DNA of 64,000 nt, taken from positions 6,473,198 through 6,537,197 of the forward strand of contig BCIX01000001.1 of NCBI GenBank assembly GCA_001600095.1, read 5' to 3'. The first letter of the stretch is position 1. Each line of letters begins with the position of its first letter. A program made the translations under genes and the position numbers. The DNA is from Bullera alba (lineage: Eukaryota; Basidiomycota; Tremellomycetes; Tremellales; Bulleraceae). The notes below the pieces were generated by a model that was given only the letters and a program-made list of their open reading frames with translations, made no database searches and had not been told where the DNA came from. This document shows positions 46,135 to 57,177 of this stretch, piece by piece.

Positions 46135-46509
46135 GACTGGATCCTGCCTCCGCTTGCGCCATCCCTTCGCTAAATCAAAGTCACAGCTCCTTCAGATCGT
46201 CGACCCGATACATCACTCATTTCGTCAAGCTTGCATATTCAACGCTAGAAAGGCTAAGACAACAGGATGCGGTTGGGCTCGAAAGATAAGCACGGGTATA
46301 TGTCTGTACTGTACGTATGGCACAAATGTCCGAAGTAACGGGCGGAAGTAGTCCAAAAAGGGGTATATCGTGGGGCGAGGGTATATGTCCCGCTGTCAAA
46401 GCCTTCTCCAGGGTGAACAGTCAAAGTAGCACGTATGCTAGATGCAGGCATCGTATCCGCCGAGCTCGACTCGTGACACGTCTTGATCGTCGGACGAATG
46501 GTCGATTGA
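46135..46509. other. Tail-to-tail spacer
   Basis: Convergent 3' UTRs of the RWD gene and the next minus-strand gene. Nothing else supported. Confidence 0.5.
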
Positions 46510-47913
46510 TCAGAACCGCCTTCCAGACGTCCCTGCTGGAGGGGCACTCCTCATCATCCCGTTTCTCCCAGGTGGCATGTTCTGCTGCGGTGGCGGCCCT
46601 CGCATAGACCTGGGATCGTATCCGCCTTGCTGTTGTGGGGGCCTCATCATCTGCTGTGGTGCACCTGGCTGACCTCTCACATATCCAGACTGCCCAGGAG
46701 GCGGTACCGGGTTCGAGTTCATCGGCGCTGATCGACTCGCTAAGGCTGGGTTGTTCCTGTACGTTGCGGCCAAGTTCTGAGCTGGCGGGACACCGATCGA
46801 CGCGGCGGTGGAGGCAATGCCTCGAGCGGGACGAGTTGAAGCAGGCGATGGAGCTGTGGCTGCTGGTGCATTGGGATTTGGCATCTGCTGCTTCTTCTCC
46901 GCGTGACGAAGGATCTCATCACTGAAAGAGTCAGCTTGGATGCTGATCTTGTTCCCGAGATGAACTCACTCCAGCAGATTCAGCACAGCACAAGAGACAA
47001 CCCATTCGACGCAGTCCTCGTTTCCAACTCCAAGCGTCTGCCAAACCTGCTTCTCATCATCCGTTCGCCCAGTGATCGAGATTCGTGTGCCTCCTCCCTT
47101 CTCTGGCGGGTTCTTCGAAACTTTCCCAAACTGTTCACACAATGTCAGCCAAAAAGGGTCTACGCAGAGCATCCAATTAACAGACCTCTATTCTCTTCGG
47201 TGGGATCTGATGACCGGCATATTTGAAGTAGAACATTGTCCAAAAGTCGGCATTGGGATTTGGTTTACTGATCTGATACAGAGGTGTGTCATCCTGATTG
47301 ATGATCTTGTAAATTGGCGACATCACTCCAGTGTTCTCTATCGTCCATCTCAGATCCCTTGAAGCTTCACATCGCACAACATTGGCCACCTTGGCACCGC
47401 CTGTGGCATTGGGCTTCGAGCCCGAACCTAATGTTGGCAACGACGACGTCGAGCCGTTGTTTCCGGGGCGTATACTAGGAGGAAAGAGTTTGGCGACGCA
47501 TAGGTCCCCTTGGGGCGAAGGCGTAAGAAGGTAGTTGACCCGATTCTATAGGTAATCAGTTTCTGCACCGCAGTCGTGCCGGCATATCGCCCACCTCCTC
47601 GGTATGCCTGCGAAACTGTGTCAGAGGGGTTCGCACTACAGCAAGATGGCCCACTTACAGGTACGTGTACAATATTTGACTGGGTTGACCTGACATAGCA
47701 AGTATAGAGATCAGCGAAGACCCTGACAACCGATCTCGCTCCCCCTTCCTTTGGCTTGATGCTCACCATGTGGAGTCACTATGAGCGTCGGCAGGTGCCC
47801 AGGTATAGGAGCATGCTGAGGGGATGTATACCTATACACCAGATCAGTACGAGGCGATTCAATGGACAGGCAACGTACACCGAGTAGATTGCTGCAGAGC
47901 CCGCGTCGCCCAT
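46510..47913 (-). CDS. Conserved-looking protein of unknown function with a Pro/Gln-rich tail
   Basis: I do not recognise the family. ATG 47913 gives MGDAGSAAIYSV and, after splicing, YTSPQHAPIPGHLPTLIVTP, a short exon around SQILYTYL, RRHTEENRVNYLLTP and SPQGDLCVAKLFPP. The central part looks like a folded domain: ASRDLRWTIENTGVMSPIYK, IINQDDTPLYQISKPNPN, ADFWTMFYFKYAGHQIPP and GGTRISITGRTDDEKQVWQT, alternating strand-like segments ending in EDCVEWVVSCAVLNLLDEILRHAE. The last exon is disordered (Pro, Ala, Gln, Arg, Gly) with MMRPPQQQGGYDP-type repeats. No signal peptide or membrane helix. About 400 residues, six or seven introns. Strand pattern and aromatic spacing suggest a beta-rich lipid- or protein-binding domain; this is inference. 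Confidence 0.75.
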
Positions 47914-47937
47914 TGTGTTTCAAGTTGATCGATGGTA

Positions 47938-48195
47938 TCAAGCGTAAGGAGGTATGAGGCGCAGGCAGGATATGCAAGGAGGTGAGGTTTGTGACGAATT
48001 GAGAGCGAGGACCATAGACAAAGAGTCGTGAAGAGAGCCAGACCTAGGGTCAGCTATATTCATACGAATAGCTAGAGCACCATTGTCGTCCGCTCGAACC
48101 TCAAAACAAGCCATTCCCCGCTGAGACTTATTCCTCTGGCTAGCGTCTACCCCCTGTTGTGTACGGTTGATGAAAGCGATGCACTCACCAGCCAT
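47938..48195 (-). CDS. Possible small ORF or 5' leader upstream of the unknown gene
   Basis: ATG 48195 is followed by a GTGAGT donor. Several acceptors (about 35-50 nt on) give readings such as SQRNKSQRGMACFEV and DDNGALAIRMNIADP, which look coding. The frame runs on to a stop at 47938, just before the next start codon at 47913. It may be a small gene of about 70 residues, or an upstream ORF in the leader of the downstream mRNA. No family recognised. Confidence 0.25.
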   Translation of the reverse strand: MAGECIAFINRTQQGVDASQRNKSQRGMACFEVRADDNGALAIRMNIADPRSGSLHDSLSMVLALNSSQTSPPCISCLRLIPPYA

Positions 48196-48611
48196 GACGA
48201 AAAGGTGAGATGTGAAGAGAGCCCTATGAGTCTATAGCCTGCTGTTGAGGTCGTGCGAGTGGAAGTAATGTTGACCTCTTGGTGGTTGCTATCGCTTTGC
48301 TAATGGCCTCAGCTGCACTGAAAAGGAGGCGGAGGCAGAGTCGCCCAGCAGGGCCAGAGCGCGTGACGGGCGGCAATAACACAAGTCCCCGGCTTTGCCA
48401 CCCAAAACGCCACCCTTTCGAGCCTGGACCTTTGCCTCTTTTCCCGGGTTTACGTTATGCTGGGATGTCCTGGGTGAGTGACCGTCTGAGACAGTGGATA
48501 TGAACAGACGACCGGACTCATGGGATGGTCGAGATGGTCGAGTATGGATCGAGCCCGTGACTGGTCACTGAGACTGTAGAAGATACATATTGTCTAAAGT
48601 AGTAGCTGGAC
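48196..48611. other. Spacer between the small ORF and KEX2
   Basis: 3' UTR of KEX2 and promoter of the following minus-strand unit. No feature found. Confidence 0.5.
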
Positions 48612-51600
48612 TCAGATCCTCGGCGGGACATCCTCCGCCGCATCTTGCCAGGATGAAGAGCTTGCTCCGCTGGCACTCTCGCCCAGTCCGCCGCTCCCGC
48701 TCTCCTTCGTTGGAGTGTCCGGTTCGTCCTTGTACACGGGCGACCGGTTACCAGCACCATCCTCGCCATCGTCGTCTAGAAAGTCGTCGTGATACCGCAG
48801 TGCTGTCCTTTCGTTGCTTCCATCCGAACCATTGTCCTCGTCGTCACTAGGACCATCACCAAACGCGTCGTAGAGATCTTTGCTTCCCCCAGCACCAGCA
48901 GCAGCACCACCGCCTCCGAGTTTCCTTCTTCCTCTCTCCAGCAAGCCCATTGGGACGTCCTCTGACACTGGCGCGTACACCCCCCGAGCCCCCTCCCCAT
49001 TGTTACTCAACCCAAAGAGATTATTGCGTCGCTTCCTGGCCCTGAGGATGAAGATCAATCCAGTGGTAGCACCAGCCAAGACGACAATAAGGCCAGCACC
49101 CGCCATCCACATTGGATTACCAGCTAGCGACTTGATCCCATCAAAGTATCCTGAATCGGCATCGGATGAATCATTGTCGCCATCGGCATCGCCTTCGCCT
49201 TCTGTGATATCTGTACCGGGAGTCGGAGCGGGTACATCGGTTGTACCTCCAAGACCGGGCTTGTGGGCCTCGCCCTCAGCCTCTCCATGATCGTCCGGTA
49301 GGTGATCTGTGGGTTTCGGCTTCTGCGACTGGGTAACGGTGGGATCGGATCCAATCTCCTCTTCGTCTGGTGCGCCTTCCTCGGCAGGAGCCCAGAGCTT
49401 GGCCTCTGCCGCGTCAATGCACTCTCCCCAAAGCTGCAAAGACCACGCGACAAATCTGCCAGTCTTATTGGGGTTCACGGTGTCCTTCACCGTGATGGTC
49501 CAAGTACCGAGAGGGTTCTCCTCCCTGCAGAGTGAGTGAGTCGAGTGCTTTTGAAATATACTTGCCGCACGTGACTCACCAGTGCTTGAGAGACATGAAC
49601 TTCCAGCCTGGGAACCCAGTGTCGGCCTCATCAAATCGTCTGATCCTGGCCAAAACACTCCTGATACCATTCGGACTGACGATTTCCACCTCGACATCTC
49701 CTCTTCTCTGATGTTCGATCCAGACCCTGACAGTGATGTGCTCGAGTGTCTCAAAGTTCGAGTCCTTTAGCATTTCTTCAGTGACCTCGAAAGAGCTTCG
49801 AATACCCTCAGGCGTGATCGTAGTGCCGGATGGTTTAACGACCGGGGGCGGATTTGTCTCCACTCCGTCGTCGCCATCGCCTTGTGCGTCGTCGCCGCCT
49901 TGCTGCTCCTCGTCGCTCTGCGGCTCTCCACCCTGGGGTACACCAGGAACTTGACGGCCAGATACGGCGACTGTATCGGGGTCATCGGGGAGCCTAATGG
50001 CGGGAGAGTCGAACCATGCTTGTGGCTTTACCAACTTCCAATCGCGGGACATTTCGACGATACCGTAGGCGTCAATCCTACCATAGCCATCTATTACAAT
50101 ATGTCAGCGATGATGGCAGCAAAAGCAAGTGAATCTACGCACATTTGTAGCTGAATTTTCTACCAGCTTTGGTTGTCTCCCAATCTGGATCATCTGGGTT
50201 GAAGAATATCGAACTTCTGACTGCGAGGTGTTGAAGATCTCTCCACGACAGATCGGGTCTAGGAATGATGTCAGCTGGGCTTCGTAGCAACCATTTTCCA
50301 GCTCACCTTGCTTGCAGAACCAAGGCAAACACTCCCGCTGCAAGGGGTGCTGCAGCCGATGTACCGCCGTGTGAATGGGCACACTTGTTCTTGCCGACAT
50401 CGGTTGTGTGCTGCGAAGAGTGAGCAACTGTCTCTTGTCATCTATAGATTGAAAACACCTACGATATGATCACCGCTACCTGAGCTCGGAGCCACGAACA
50501 TCATCGCAGAGCACAGCTCTGAGTAGTACGGATGCAGGCCCTTCCTGTCGACTGCGCCGACGGTGACGGAGAAGATGGAGTTTGTGTATCCATCGAAGTT
50601 GCACTGATCCTCCATACCACCACCATTTCCAGCGGCAAAGACAAAAACGGAGCCTTTCCCCCCTCGACCCTTCTGAACACCGTTGACCATGGCTTTGAGG
50701 ATGAGACCATCGGGGGCTTCCATCGATTTGCCATCGTCTGGCGGTCCCCAAGAGCACGAGTAGATATCGTTGAGCTGATAGGCGTAGTTCAGAGCAGCGG
50801 CTTCGTCGGCATCGGATATTGGTGCCGAGAGGATCCGCACACCTGCGATATTCGATTCGTATGCCACTCCAACTCCACAGACATCGTTCTTGACAGCGCC
50901 AATCTCTCCTGCACATCGGGTACCATGCTGATCATCCGATAGTCGGGGTAAGGGTAGCTCGGTGTGATCGTTGTAATCCCAAGATCCCTCGGCAAACTAT
51001 AGGACTTGTCAGCTAGTCATCCAGGCTTGACTGACCAGCTCACGCACAAAGTTGTCGTGCAGATCGTCAGAGTTGACATCCAATCCATCATCAATGATGG
51101 CTACTTTGACGCCCTTTCCAGTGATCCCCTTTGCCCAAGATCCAGTCACGTTCAGCTCGATATCCTTGAGCTCCTGGTTGATCAGATGCCATTGGAGATT
51201 AAGCATGGGGTCGGCGATACCAAGACTGTCCTGGGCCATGAGGAGCTCTGTATCATCCCTGCGATACAATGTCTCCTCATCTGAGACCATAGGTTGAGAC
51301 AGATGGGGTATCCTGGACCGCCGTAGTGAGGGTGGTGGTGGATCGCCTCTCTTGGTTCTTTTCCGTAATGACAGGGGAGTAAGGGAGCGCAACTGATGAT
51401 CGCTTTTCCCGCTCCGTCTCGTCCGTTTCCGGAGAGCACTCCATCTCTCCAAGACTGGGTCTGCACTGCGCGATTGAAGGCTTAACGAAGTAGTCAATTC
51501 GTGGGGTGTGATACCAGGCACACGGACCAGCCAGTGCCCAGGCAGCTCGCCAAGAGGTTCCACGAGCTCCGCTCCTATCGATTTGATGATCGAGTTGGCA

Positions 51601-51743
51601 TGGCTCGATGTCGACTCTGCCGAGAGCTCGAGGTTGTAGTACTTGTGGGTATCGTATGTCCTCTTGTGGGGTGTCTGCACGGCGACACTAGGGACCACGG
51701 AAGCGGATAGAGCGACAAAGGCCAACAGCTCGAGGACGAGCAT
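48612..51743 (-). CDS. KEX2: Kexin, Golgi proprotein convertase
   Basis: Cuts secretory proproteins after Lys-Arg in the late Golgi. ATG 51743 gives the signal peptide MLVLELLAFVALSASVVPSVAV. The prodomain contains HWLVRVPGI and dibasic sites (SALRKRTRRSG, LRKRTKRGD). Catalytic residues: Asp in VKVAIIDDGLDVNSDDL, His in LSDDQHGTRCAGEIGA, Ser in HSHGGTSAAAPLAAG; the oxyanion region is FVFAAGNGGG. The P domain runs from RSSFEVTEEMLKDSNF through HITVRVWIEHQRRGDVEVE to FVAWSLQLWGE. An acidic stem, one membrane helix (AGAGLIVVLAGATTGLIFIL) and a cytosolic tail with an acidic retrieval-like stretch follow, ending at 48612. About 900 residues with six introns, all parts present and in order. Confidence 0.95.
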
Positions 51744-52082
51744 TTCGGGGGGCCGGGATGTGACAGCCTAGACACGTGTGGCACAAGCGGATTCCGAGGC
51801 TGCTGCTCTCTTCCCTCTTGTCGACTTTGTAGAGAGGGGTCTGAAAGTGAAGAACACTCGCGAGTCTGGTTGATAGGACACTGGACACCCAAGCTACGGA
51901 TTTTTAACGCGTATCCTACGACGTAGTGCACCAGCCTGCACCCTCCTGGGACCTGCACCATGTCGTGTTTGAAGAGTTGAGCACCGTGGGAAAGTGGAGG
52001 ACATCCTCCCAACGCTTGCCTGCAGCCTTCCTCCGCTACCGTACTTTCACGCGGGCATGTTGTCGCATCGTCAACGCGATTG
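51744..52082. promoter_or_regulatory. Divergent promoter between KEX2 and the UNC-45 gene
   Basis: 339 bp between head-to-head start codons; no TATA box seen on either strand. Confidence 0.45.
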
Positions 52083-54377
52083 ATGTCGAGAGGTCCAATG
52101 GCCCCACAGCAAGCTGGACAGGAGAATCAGCTCAAGCTACTACTCCACAGTCTCAGTGGAGGAGAGCCGCCCTCGAAGAGCGATGTCGAGATCATCGCTC
52201 ACGGTCTCGGCTCGTCGAATTCTTCGGTCACATCGCTAGCGACACTCTGCGTTCTCCAGTCCTGCACGAAGGGAGTCAACGACACCAACATCGACCTACC
52301 AGATTCGTTCCGAGCATACGTCCAGCATACATTCTTAGCCGAAGGTGATGTGGATCCAGCGGATCTAGTACCATGCACGAACCTCCTTGGATCACTGTTC
52401 GCCCATGCCCCAAAGGCCGCCATAGGCCTGCTTCACACTCCAATAGGCAATCAAGATGAAGGCACAGTCGATGTTTTTGCAATTCTTTTGGAAGCTGCAG
52501 AGCTGCCTTCGACACTTCAGCCCGCCCTGGCGGAGATGCTGGGACAAGCGGCGAGCTCGAAAGCGGGGAGAGAGCTGGTCGAAGCGAGGGCGACGCAATG
52601 GCTTAGAGGCGCCATCGCGATGGCGGGCAATGGAGGGTCGAGCTCGGAATTGGGGGTGTCATGTGCTGTCGCATTGAGTAAACTTGGTCGGCCAGAGTTG
52701 AGCCCGGATACAGGAGCGGTAGACACGGTGGATGAAGGGCAGAAGCTGGCAGAGGAAGTGGTACTTTGTAAAACCATGATGGAGCACATCAAAGCGACAT
52801 CACCAGGACCTCACTCTTCGACTCTATACTCTACACTTCAAGGTCTGTCGGTACTATCGCTGAAAGCACCCCTTCGACATGTCCTGATCACCGACAAGGT
52901 GTTCCTCAAGGCTTTCCTGGATTTATCACCCACGACTAAACTGAGACCGAGCTCACTCCCTCTAACGCCTCGCGGAAGTATGGATCTCGATAAGAAGCTG
53001 TTCGAGCCGGTGGAACGGTCTTTGTGTTACGCCCTCACGATGATACTCGTCAACATGACCAGCCCAAAACCAGTGCTCTCGGCGGAAGACGCCCAGGTCG
53101 CTCAACTGCGCGCAATGGCGATTTCCGGGAAGAAGGGGGGCGGAGAGATCAAAGAAGACCCCTTCGAGAACGATGAGGCGGTCAAGCAAAGAGTCGACGC
53201 GTTGATTACGGCTGGTATCGTGGAGTCCCTCAGCGGTCTGATCAGAGCAGAGAGCGGGTTGGTGAAAGATGGACTGGGAAGGCTGTGCCGGAATCTGGTG
53301 GAGGATAAAGCCAATCGATCGACTTTCATCCGTGATGGAGGCTTCAAAGTGTTGACGAACACAATACGGTATCTCCTACAACCGCCAAAGGAGACCACAT
53401 CTTCCGCATCCTCCGCATCATTGACTGTCACACCGGACGCTCAATTCGATCCCTTGCCTGCTATCCAGGCTTTGGCCAAGTTAGTCATCACCTCGCCCCC
53501 ACATCTCCTCTTTCCTCCACCCCATGCTACCACAGCGCTCAACGCACTCACACCGTTGTATACCCTACTCGTTCATCCCAAGTCCACCATGCTGCAAAAC
53601 TTCGAAGCTTTGATGGCGCTCACCAATATCGCCTCCATCGACAGCAGTATAGCCGACAGAATAGTCTCAGCCTCTATCAAACCGCCCGATCAGGACAGCA
53701 TGTGGAGAGGGTCCGGAAGGGAGGACGCACTGTCAGTTCTTTCCAAGATCGAGGAAATGATGTTCGAGCAGAACCCCCTGGTTAGGAGAGCGGCCACAGA
53801 GCTGGTGTGCAACCTGGTCGGCTCGGAGAAAGGTTTCAACGCATTCACCGGAGAGAACGGGTCGACATCAGAGGCCAAAGTCAAGTCGAGGCTCAACGTC
53901 CTTTTGGTACTCACCATGGTCGACGATCTGCAGACGAGGCTGGCCGCTGGAGGTGCCTTGGCCGTGCTGACGGAGAGTCCCGCAGCTTGCGAGAGTGTAT
54001 TGACTCTACCGTTCGGCAAAGCAGAAGGCAGTACATCGGCCCGATCACCGTGGGCGAGGGTCATCTCCCTGCTGGATCCAGAGGATGCAACGCAACCTGC
54101 AGATGATGAGGAGGAGGCGATACCGGTCATATCAACGTCTTTGCCCAACTCCGATTTGGTACACCGTGGCGTAGCGGTGCTATACAACCTGATCAACTTT
54201 GCGGTGGAAAGTAAGACCAAAGGCAAGGGTGATCAGTGGCTGGAGGCAGCTAGAACAGCTGTGATAGAAGACAAGTTGATGGAAGTCGTCCGAAGGGAGA
54301 AGAGAATGGAGATCTTGCCGCCTGCCGTCGAGGCGCTCAAGCTTCTCAAGGCCAACCCAGCCGCTAAAAGTGGATAG
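52083..54377 (+). CDS. UCS-domain myosin chaperone (UNC-45/Cro1/She4 family), intronless
   Basis: UCS proteins fold and stabilise myosin motor domains for cytokinesis and endocytosis. A single exon of 764 codons from ATG 52083 (MSRGPMAPQQAGQENQLKLL). The protein is a series of armadillo-like helices: TLQGLSVLSLKAPLRHVLIT, RSLCYALTMILVNMTSPKP, GLGRLCRNLVEDKANRSTFI, LQNFEALMALTNIASID, VRRAATELVCNLVGSE, VLLVLTMVDDLQTRLAAGGAL and HRGVAVLYNLINFA match the central and UCS regions, including the ALTNIAS and TRLAAGGALA segments typical of the family. There is no TPR domain, as in other fungal members. A later in-frame ATG (MAPQQ) is five codons on. It is the only large gene of the window with no intron. 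Confidence 0.85.
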   Translation: MSRGPMAPQQAGQENQLKLLLHSLSGGEPPSKSDVEIIAHGLGSSNSSVTSLATLCVLQSCTKGVNDTNIDLPDSFRAYVQHTFLAEGDVDPADLVPCTNLLGSLFAHAPKAAIGLLHTPIGNQDEGTVDVFAILLEAAELPSTLQPALAEMLGQAASSKAGRELVEARATQWLRGAIAMAGNGGSSSELGVSCAVALSKLGRPELSPDTGAVDTVDEGQKLAEEVVLCKTMMEHIKATSPGPHSSTLYSTLQGLSVLSLKAPLRHVLITDKVFLKAFLDLSPTTKLRPSSLPLTPRGSMDLDKKLFEPVERSLCYALTMILVNMTSPKPVLSAEDAQVAQLRAMAISGKKGGGEIKEDPFENDEAVKQRVDALITAGIVESLSGLIRAESGLVKDGLGRLCRNLVEDKANRSTFIRDGGFKVLTNTIRYLLQPPKETTSSASSASLTVTPDAQFDPLPAIQALAKLVITSPPHLLFPPPHATTALNALTPLYTLLVHPKSTMLQNFEALMALTNIASIDSSIADRIVSASIKPPDQDSMWRGSGREDALSVLSKIEEMMFEQNPLVRRAATELVCNLVGSEKGFNAFTGENGSTSEAKVKSRLNVLLVLTMVDDLQTRLAAGGALAVLTESPAACESVLTLPFGKAEGSTSARSPWARVISLLDPEDATQPADDEEEAIPVISTSLPNSDLVHRGVAVLYNLINFAVESKTKGKGDQWLEAARTAVIEDKLMEVVRREKRMEILPPAVEALKLLKANPAAKSG

Positions 54378-54767
54378 GCGCCGCTGCACTAGAAAGGACG
54401 TTGCACGAAGTCAATAGATCGGGGCACTGCGGATGCGGAGGTATCGGTGAAGAATGATAAGGTTTTACAGTATACGATACTTGACTTGGGTCCGACCAAC
54501 CTCAAACCTACATACCTACTACCAGATGTACCAGATAGACCAGAGGTATAGACAGGCAGCACACCTGGTGCTCCCAGCCTTCCCAGGGCGTAGTAGACCA
54601 CCTCCCCATCCGGACCTCCTACGCTGGCAGGGTGGCAAAAGTGCCACTTTTGGTTTTACCGCTTTTCTCCGCGCGGGCGTACGGTGGGAGATGTCTTTGC
54701 CGCCCATCTGTTGCTCTAAGCTCTACTCTTGCTCATCATCCAGTGGTACAGTGATCGTCAGACAATC
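54378..54767. other. Intergenic spacer between the UCS gene and PRP45
   Basis: 3' UTR of the upstream gene and promoter of the next. Nothing protein-like in any frame. Confidence 0.5.
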
Positions 54768-56789
54768 ATGGCAGCTCTGGCTCAGTGAGTCAGCTTGAGA
54801 GTCTGTCTGTGATGCCGAAGTAGCTGATGTAAAGCTCGTAGAGCTCTCCCCGCGCCGCTGTACACGACTGTTGGCCAATACGAGGATGTTGTAGAACCGG
54901 AGCCATTGCCAGTCGCGCAGAATGCCCATATCCCAAAGTACGGCTCGAGAAAGGGATGGAAACCGAAGACAGCGGCGGACTTTGGATCCGGAGGAGCGTA
55001 TCCGGAGGTGAGAAGCTTGGATGTTTCGAAACGGGAGAATCGGTTGCTAATGCGACGTCTAGTGCCATGTCGCTCAGTACCCCTTGGACATGGGCAGGAA
55101 GAAGGTGAATAACAAGCCAAGAGTGGAGGGGCATCATGCTGATCGACTCTGGACTATAGGCCAACAAAGGCACGACGCTGGCATTGCAGGTCGACCAGGA
55201 TGGCACGGTCAGGTACGATGCCATCGCTCATCACGGCCGAGGAGAGGGTAGTCGGGTTCAGTCCAGCTTCAAGGGTTAGTCCAGCGGACACGTCTGTGAT
55301 CTTGCCTAGCTGACTTCGGGGTCAATGTAGACCTCGTACCTTTGCATAACCGGACGGATATGTCGCAGAAGGATAGGGATATGGAGCGACCGGATGCCGA
55401 GACATTGAATGAGACTGCCGAGAGGACAAGATTGGCTCTGGAGAAGATTACCAACGGCAAAATCAAAGCTGCTCAGCCGAAGAACGTGCCCAAAACAAAT
55501 ACCGACTCGGAATACATCAGATACACACCCGCCAATCAGAGTGCAGATGGAGGCAAGCAGAGGATCATCAAGATGTCAACTGTTCAAGAGGATCCGCTGG
55601 AGCCGCCACGATTCAAGCACAAGAAGATTCCTCGAGGTCCCACCGAGCCCCCTCCACCTGTCATGCAGTCGCCTCCTCGAGCCGTAACAGCCCAGGACCA
55701 GAAAGATTGGATGATTCCACCTTGTATCTCGAATTGGAAGAACAACAAGGGTTACACCATTCCCCTGGACAAGCGACTAGCTGCGGACGGACGAGGTCTG
55801 CAGGATGTTCATATTAATGACAACTTTGCCAAGTTCTCCGAAGCGCTCTACGTCGCGGACAGACACGCCAGAGAAGAGGTCCGAGCTCGATCCCAGATGC
55901 AACAGCTGTTGGCGCAGAAGGAGAAGGCCCAGAAGGAGGAGAATCTCAGACTGCTCGCTCAGCGAGCGCGAGACGAGCGAGCTGGTCTTGCTCCAATCGG
56001 TGCGGTGGGCGGCAGTGCTGATGCGGCGTCCAGGTTGGCACCGGTTGCGACTGGTGTGGGATTGGGTGGTTACGCTAGTGACAGTGACGAGGACGAGAGT
56101 GAGGACGAGAAGAGCGATGAGGATGATGAGGCTGTGCGGGAAAGAGAGCAGGTTCGAGCGGAGAAGAGGAGAGAGCGAGAGAAGGAGATGAGAATGAGCA
56201 ACATGGGCTCAGAAATGAGGGCGAAATTGCTTGCCAAGTGGGTCTCATGCTGCACACAGACTGTGACCACGCTGATGTTTGCTTCAGGGAGCAAAACCGA
56301 GATATCTCGGAGAAGATTGCACTTGGTATCGCCAAGCCGAGTGCGTCCAAGGAGACTCTGCTCGACTCTCGACTATTCAACCGAGAAGCTTTGTCGCATG
56401 GCTTTGCATCGGAAGACTCGTACAACTTGTACGACAAGCCACTGTTCCAAGGGTCCAGTGCCGCCGCGGCGATCTACAAGTCTGCTGGAAATGCTGCCGG
56501 CAACGACGAAGCCTTTGGTGGAGGAACAGAAGAGGGTATCCAGGCGGAACTGTCGAAAGACCGATTCGCGCTTGGTAACGCCACGAGAGGATTCGAAGGC
56601 GCTGCCGGTGGAGAGATCAGGGAGGGTCCTGTGCAATTCGAGAAGGATGTCGTGGTCAGTCTGGATGGCACGAGCGATCCCTTCGGTGTAGAGCAGTTCA
56701 TGAACGCGGCGAAGAAGGGCGGAAAGAGGTCAGCTGCCGAGGAGAAGGACACACAGAGGAAGAAGCAGCGGGAGGATGACGACGAGTGA
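54768..56789 (+). CDS. PRP45: Spliceosome component Prp45/SNW1 (SKIP)
   Basis: SNW1/Prp45 joins the activated spliceosome and, in animals, acts as a transcription coregulator. ATG 54768 plus a first short intron gives MAALAQALPAPLYTT, then VAQNAHIPKYGSRKGWKPK and FGSGGAYPE (Prp45 N-terminal blocks), QYPLDMGR, LALQVDQDGTVRYDAIA and MSQKDRDMERPDAETLNETAERTRLALE in the joined reading. The signature is PPCISNWKNNKGYTIPLDKR followed by LQDVHINDNFAKFSEALY. A charged coiled-coil stretch precedes the intron near 56235, after which come EQNRDISEKIALG, SRLFNREALSHGF, NLYDKPLF and the C-terminal EEKDTQRKKQREDDDE. About 580 residues. The SNW motif makes the call certain. Confidence 0.95.
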
Positions 56790-57177
56790 TACTCGTAGCT
56801 TTGTTGACAAAACTCGAGACCCGGCTCTCCTATCGATCTACTTAGATATGTTGTGCATGTATACAGTATGTCGGCCACTACAACCCACTACAACTGATGC
56901 CTCAGATGGGATCTATAGGGTGCAACCCGTACGATAGTACTTCTAGCTTCGACGTGGACTCGGCGCTTGGGTGGCAGGTGGAGGTCGTGTTTCCGCGAAA
57001 TGACAAAGTCGCGTCAGACAAGATCGCGAGATCTTTGGTAACTTAGCAGTCTGAATTGAATCTTCACTTCCATCTCATCCAACTTCAGTACAGGCATCAG
57101 TCCTGCGTCTAACTTGGCTACTCTGCCGTCCGTCTCTCCGAATCGCACAACAAAGACTCTACATCCGCAAGCTTACA
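56790..57177. other. Intergenic spacer between PRP45 and the RFC gene
   Basis: 388 bp of 3' UTR and promoter sequence; no supported feature. Confidence 0.5.
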
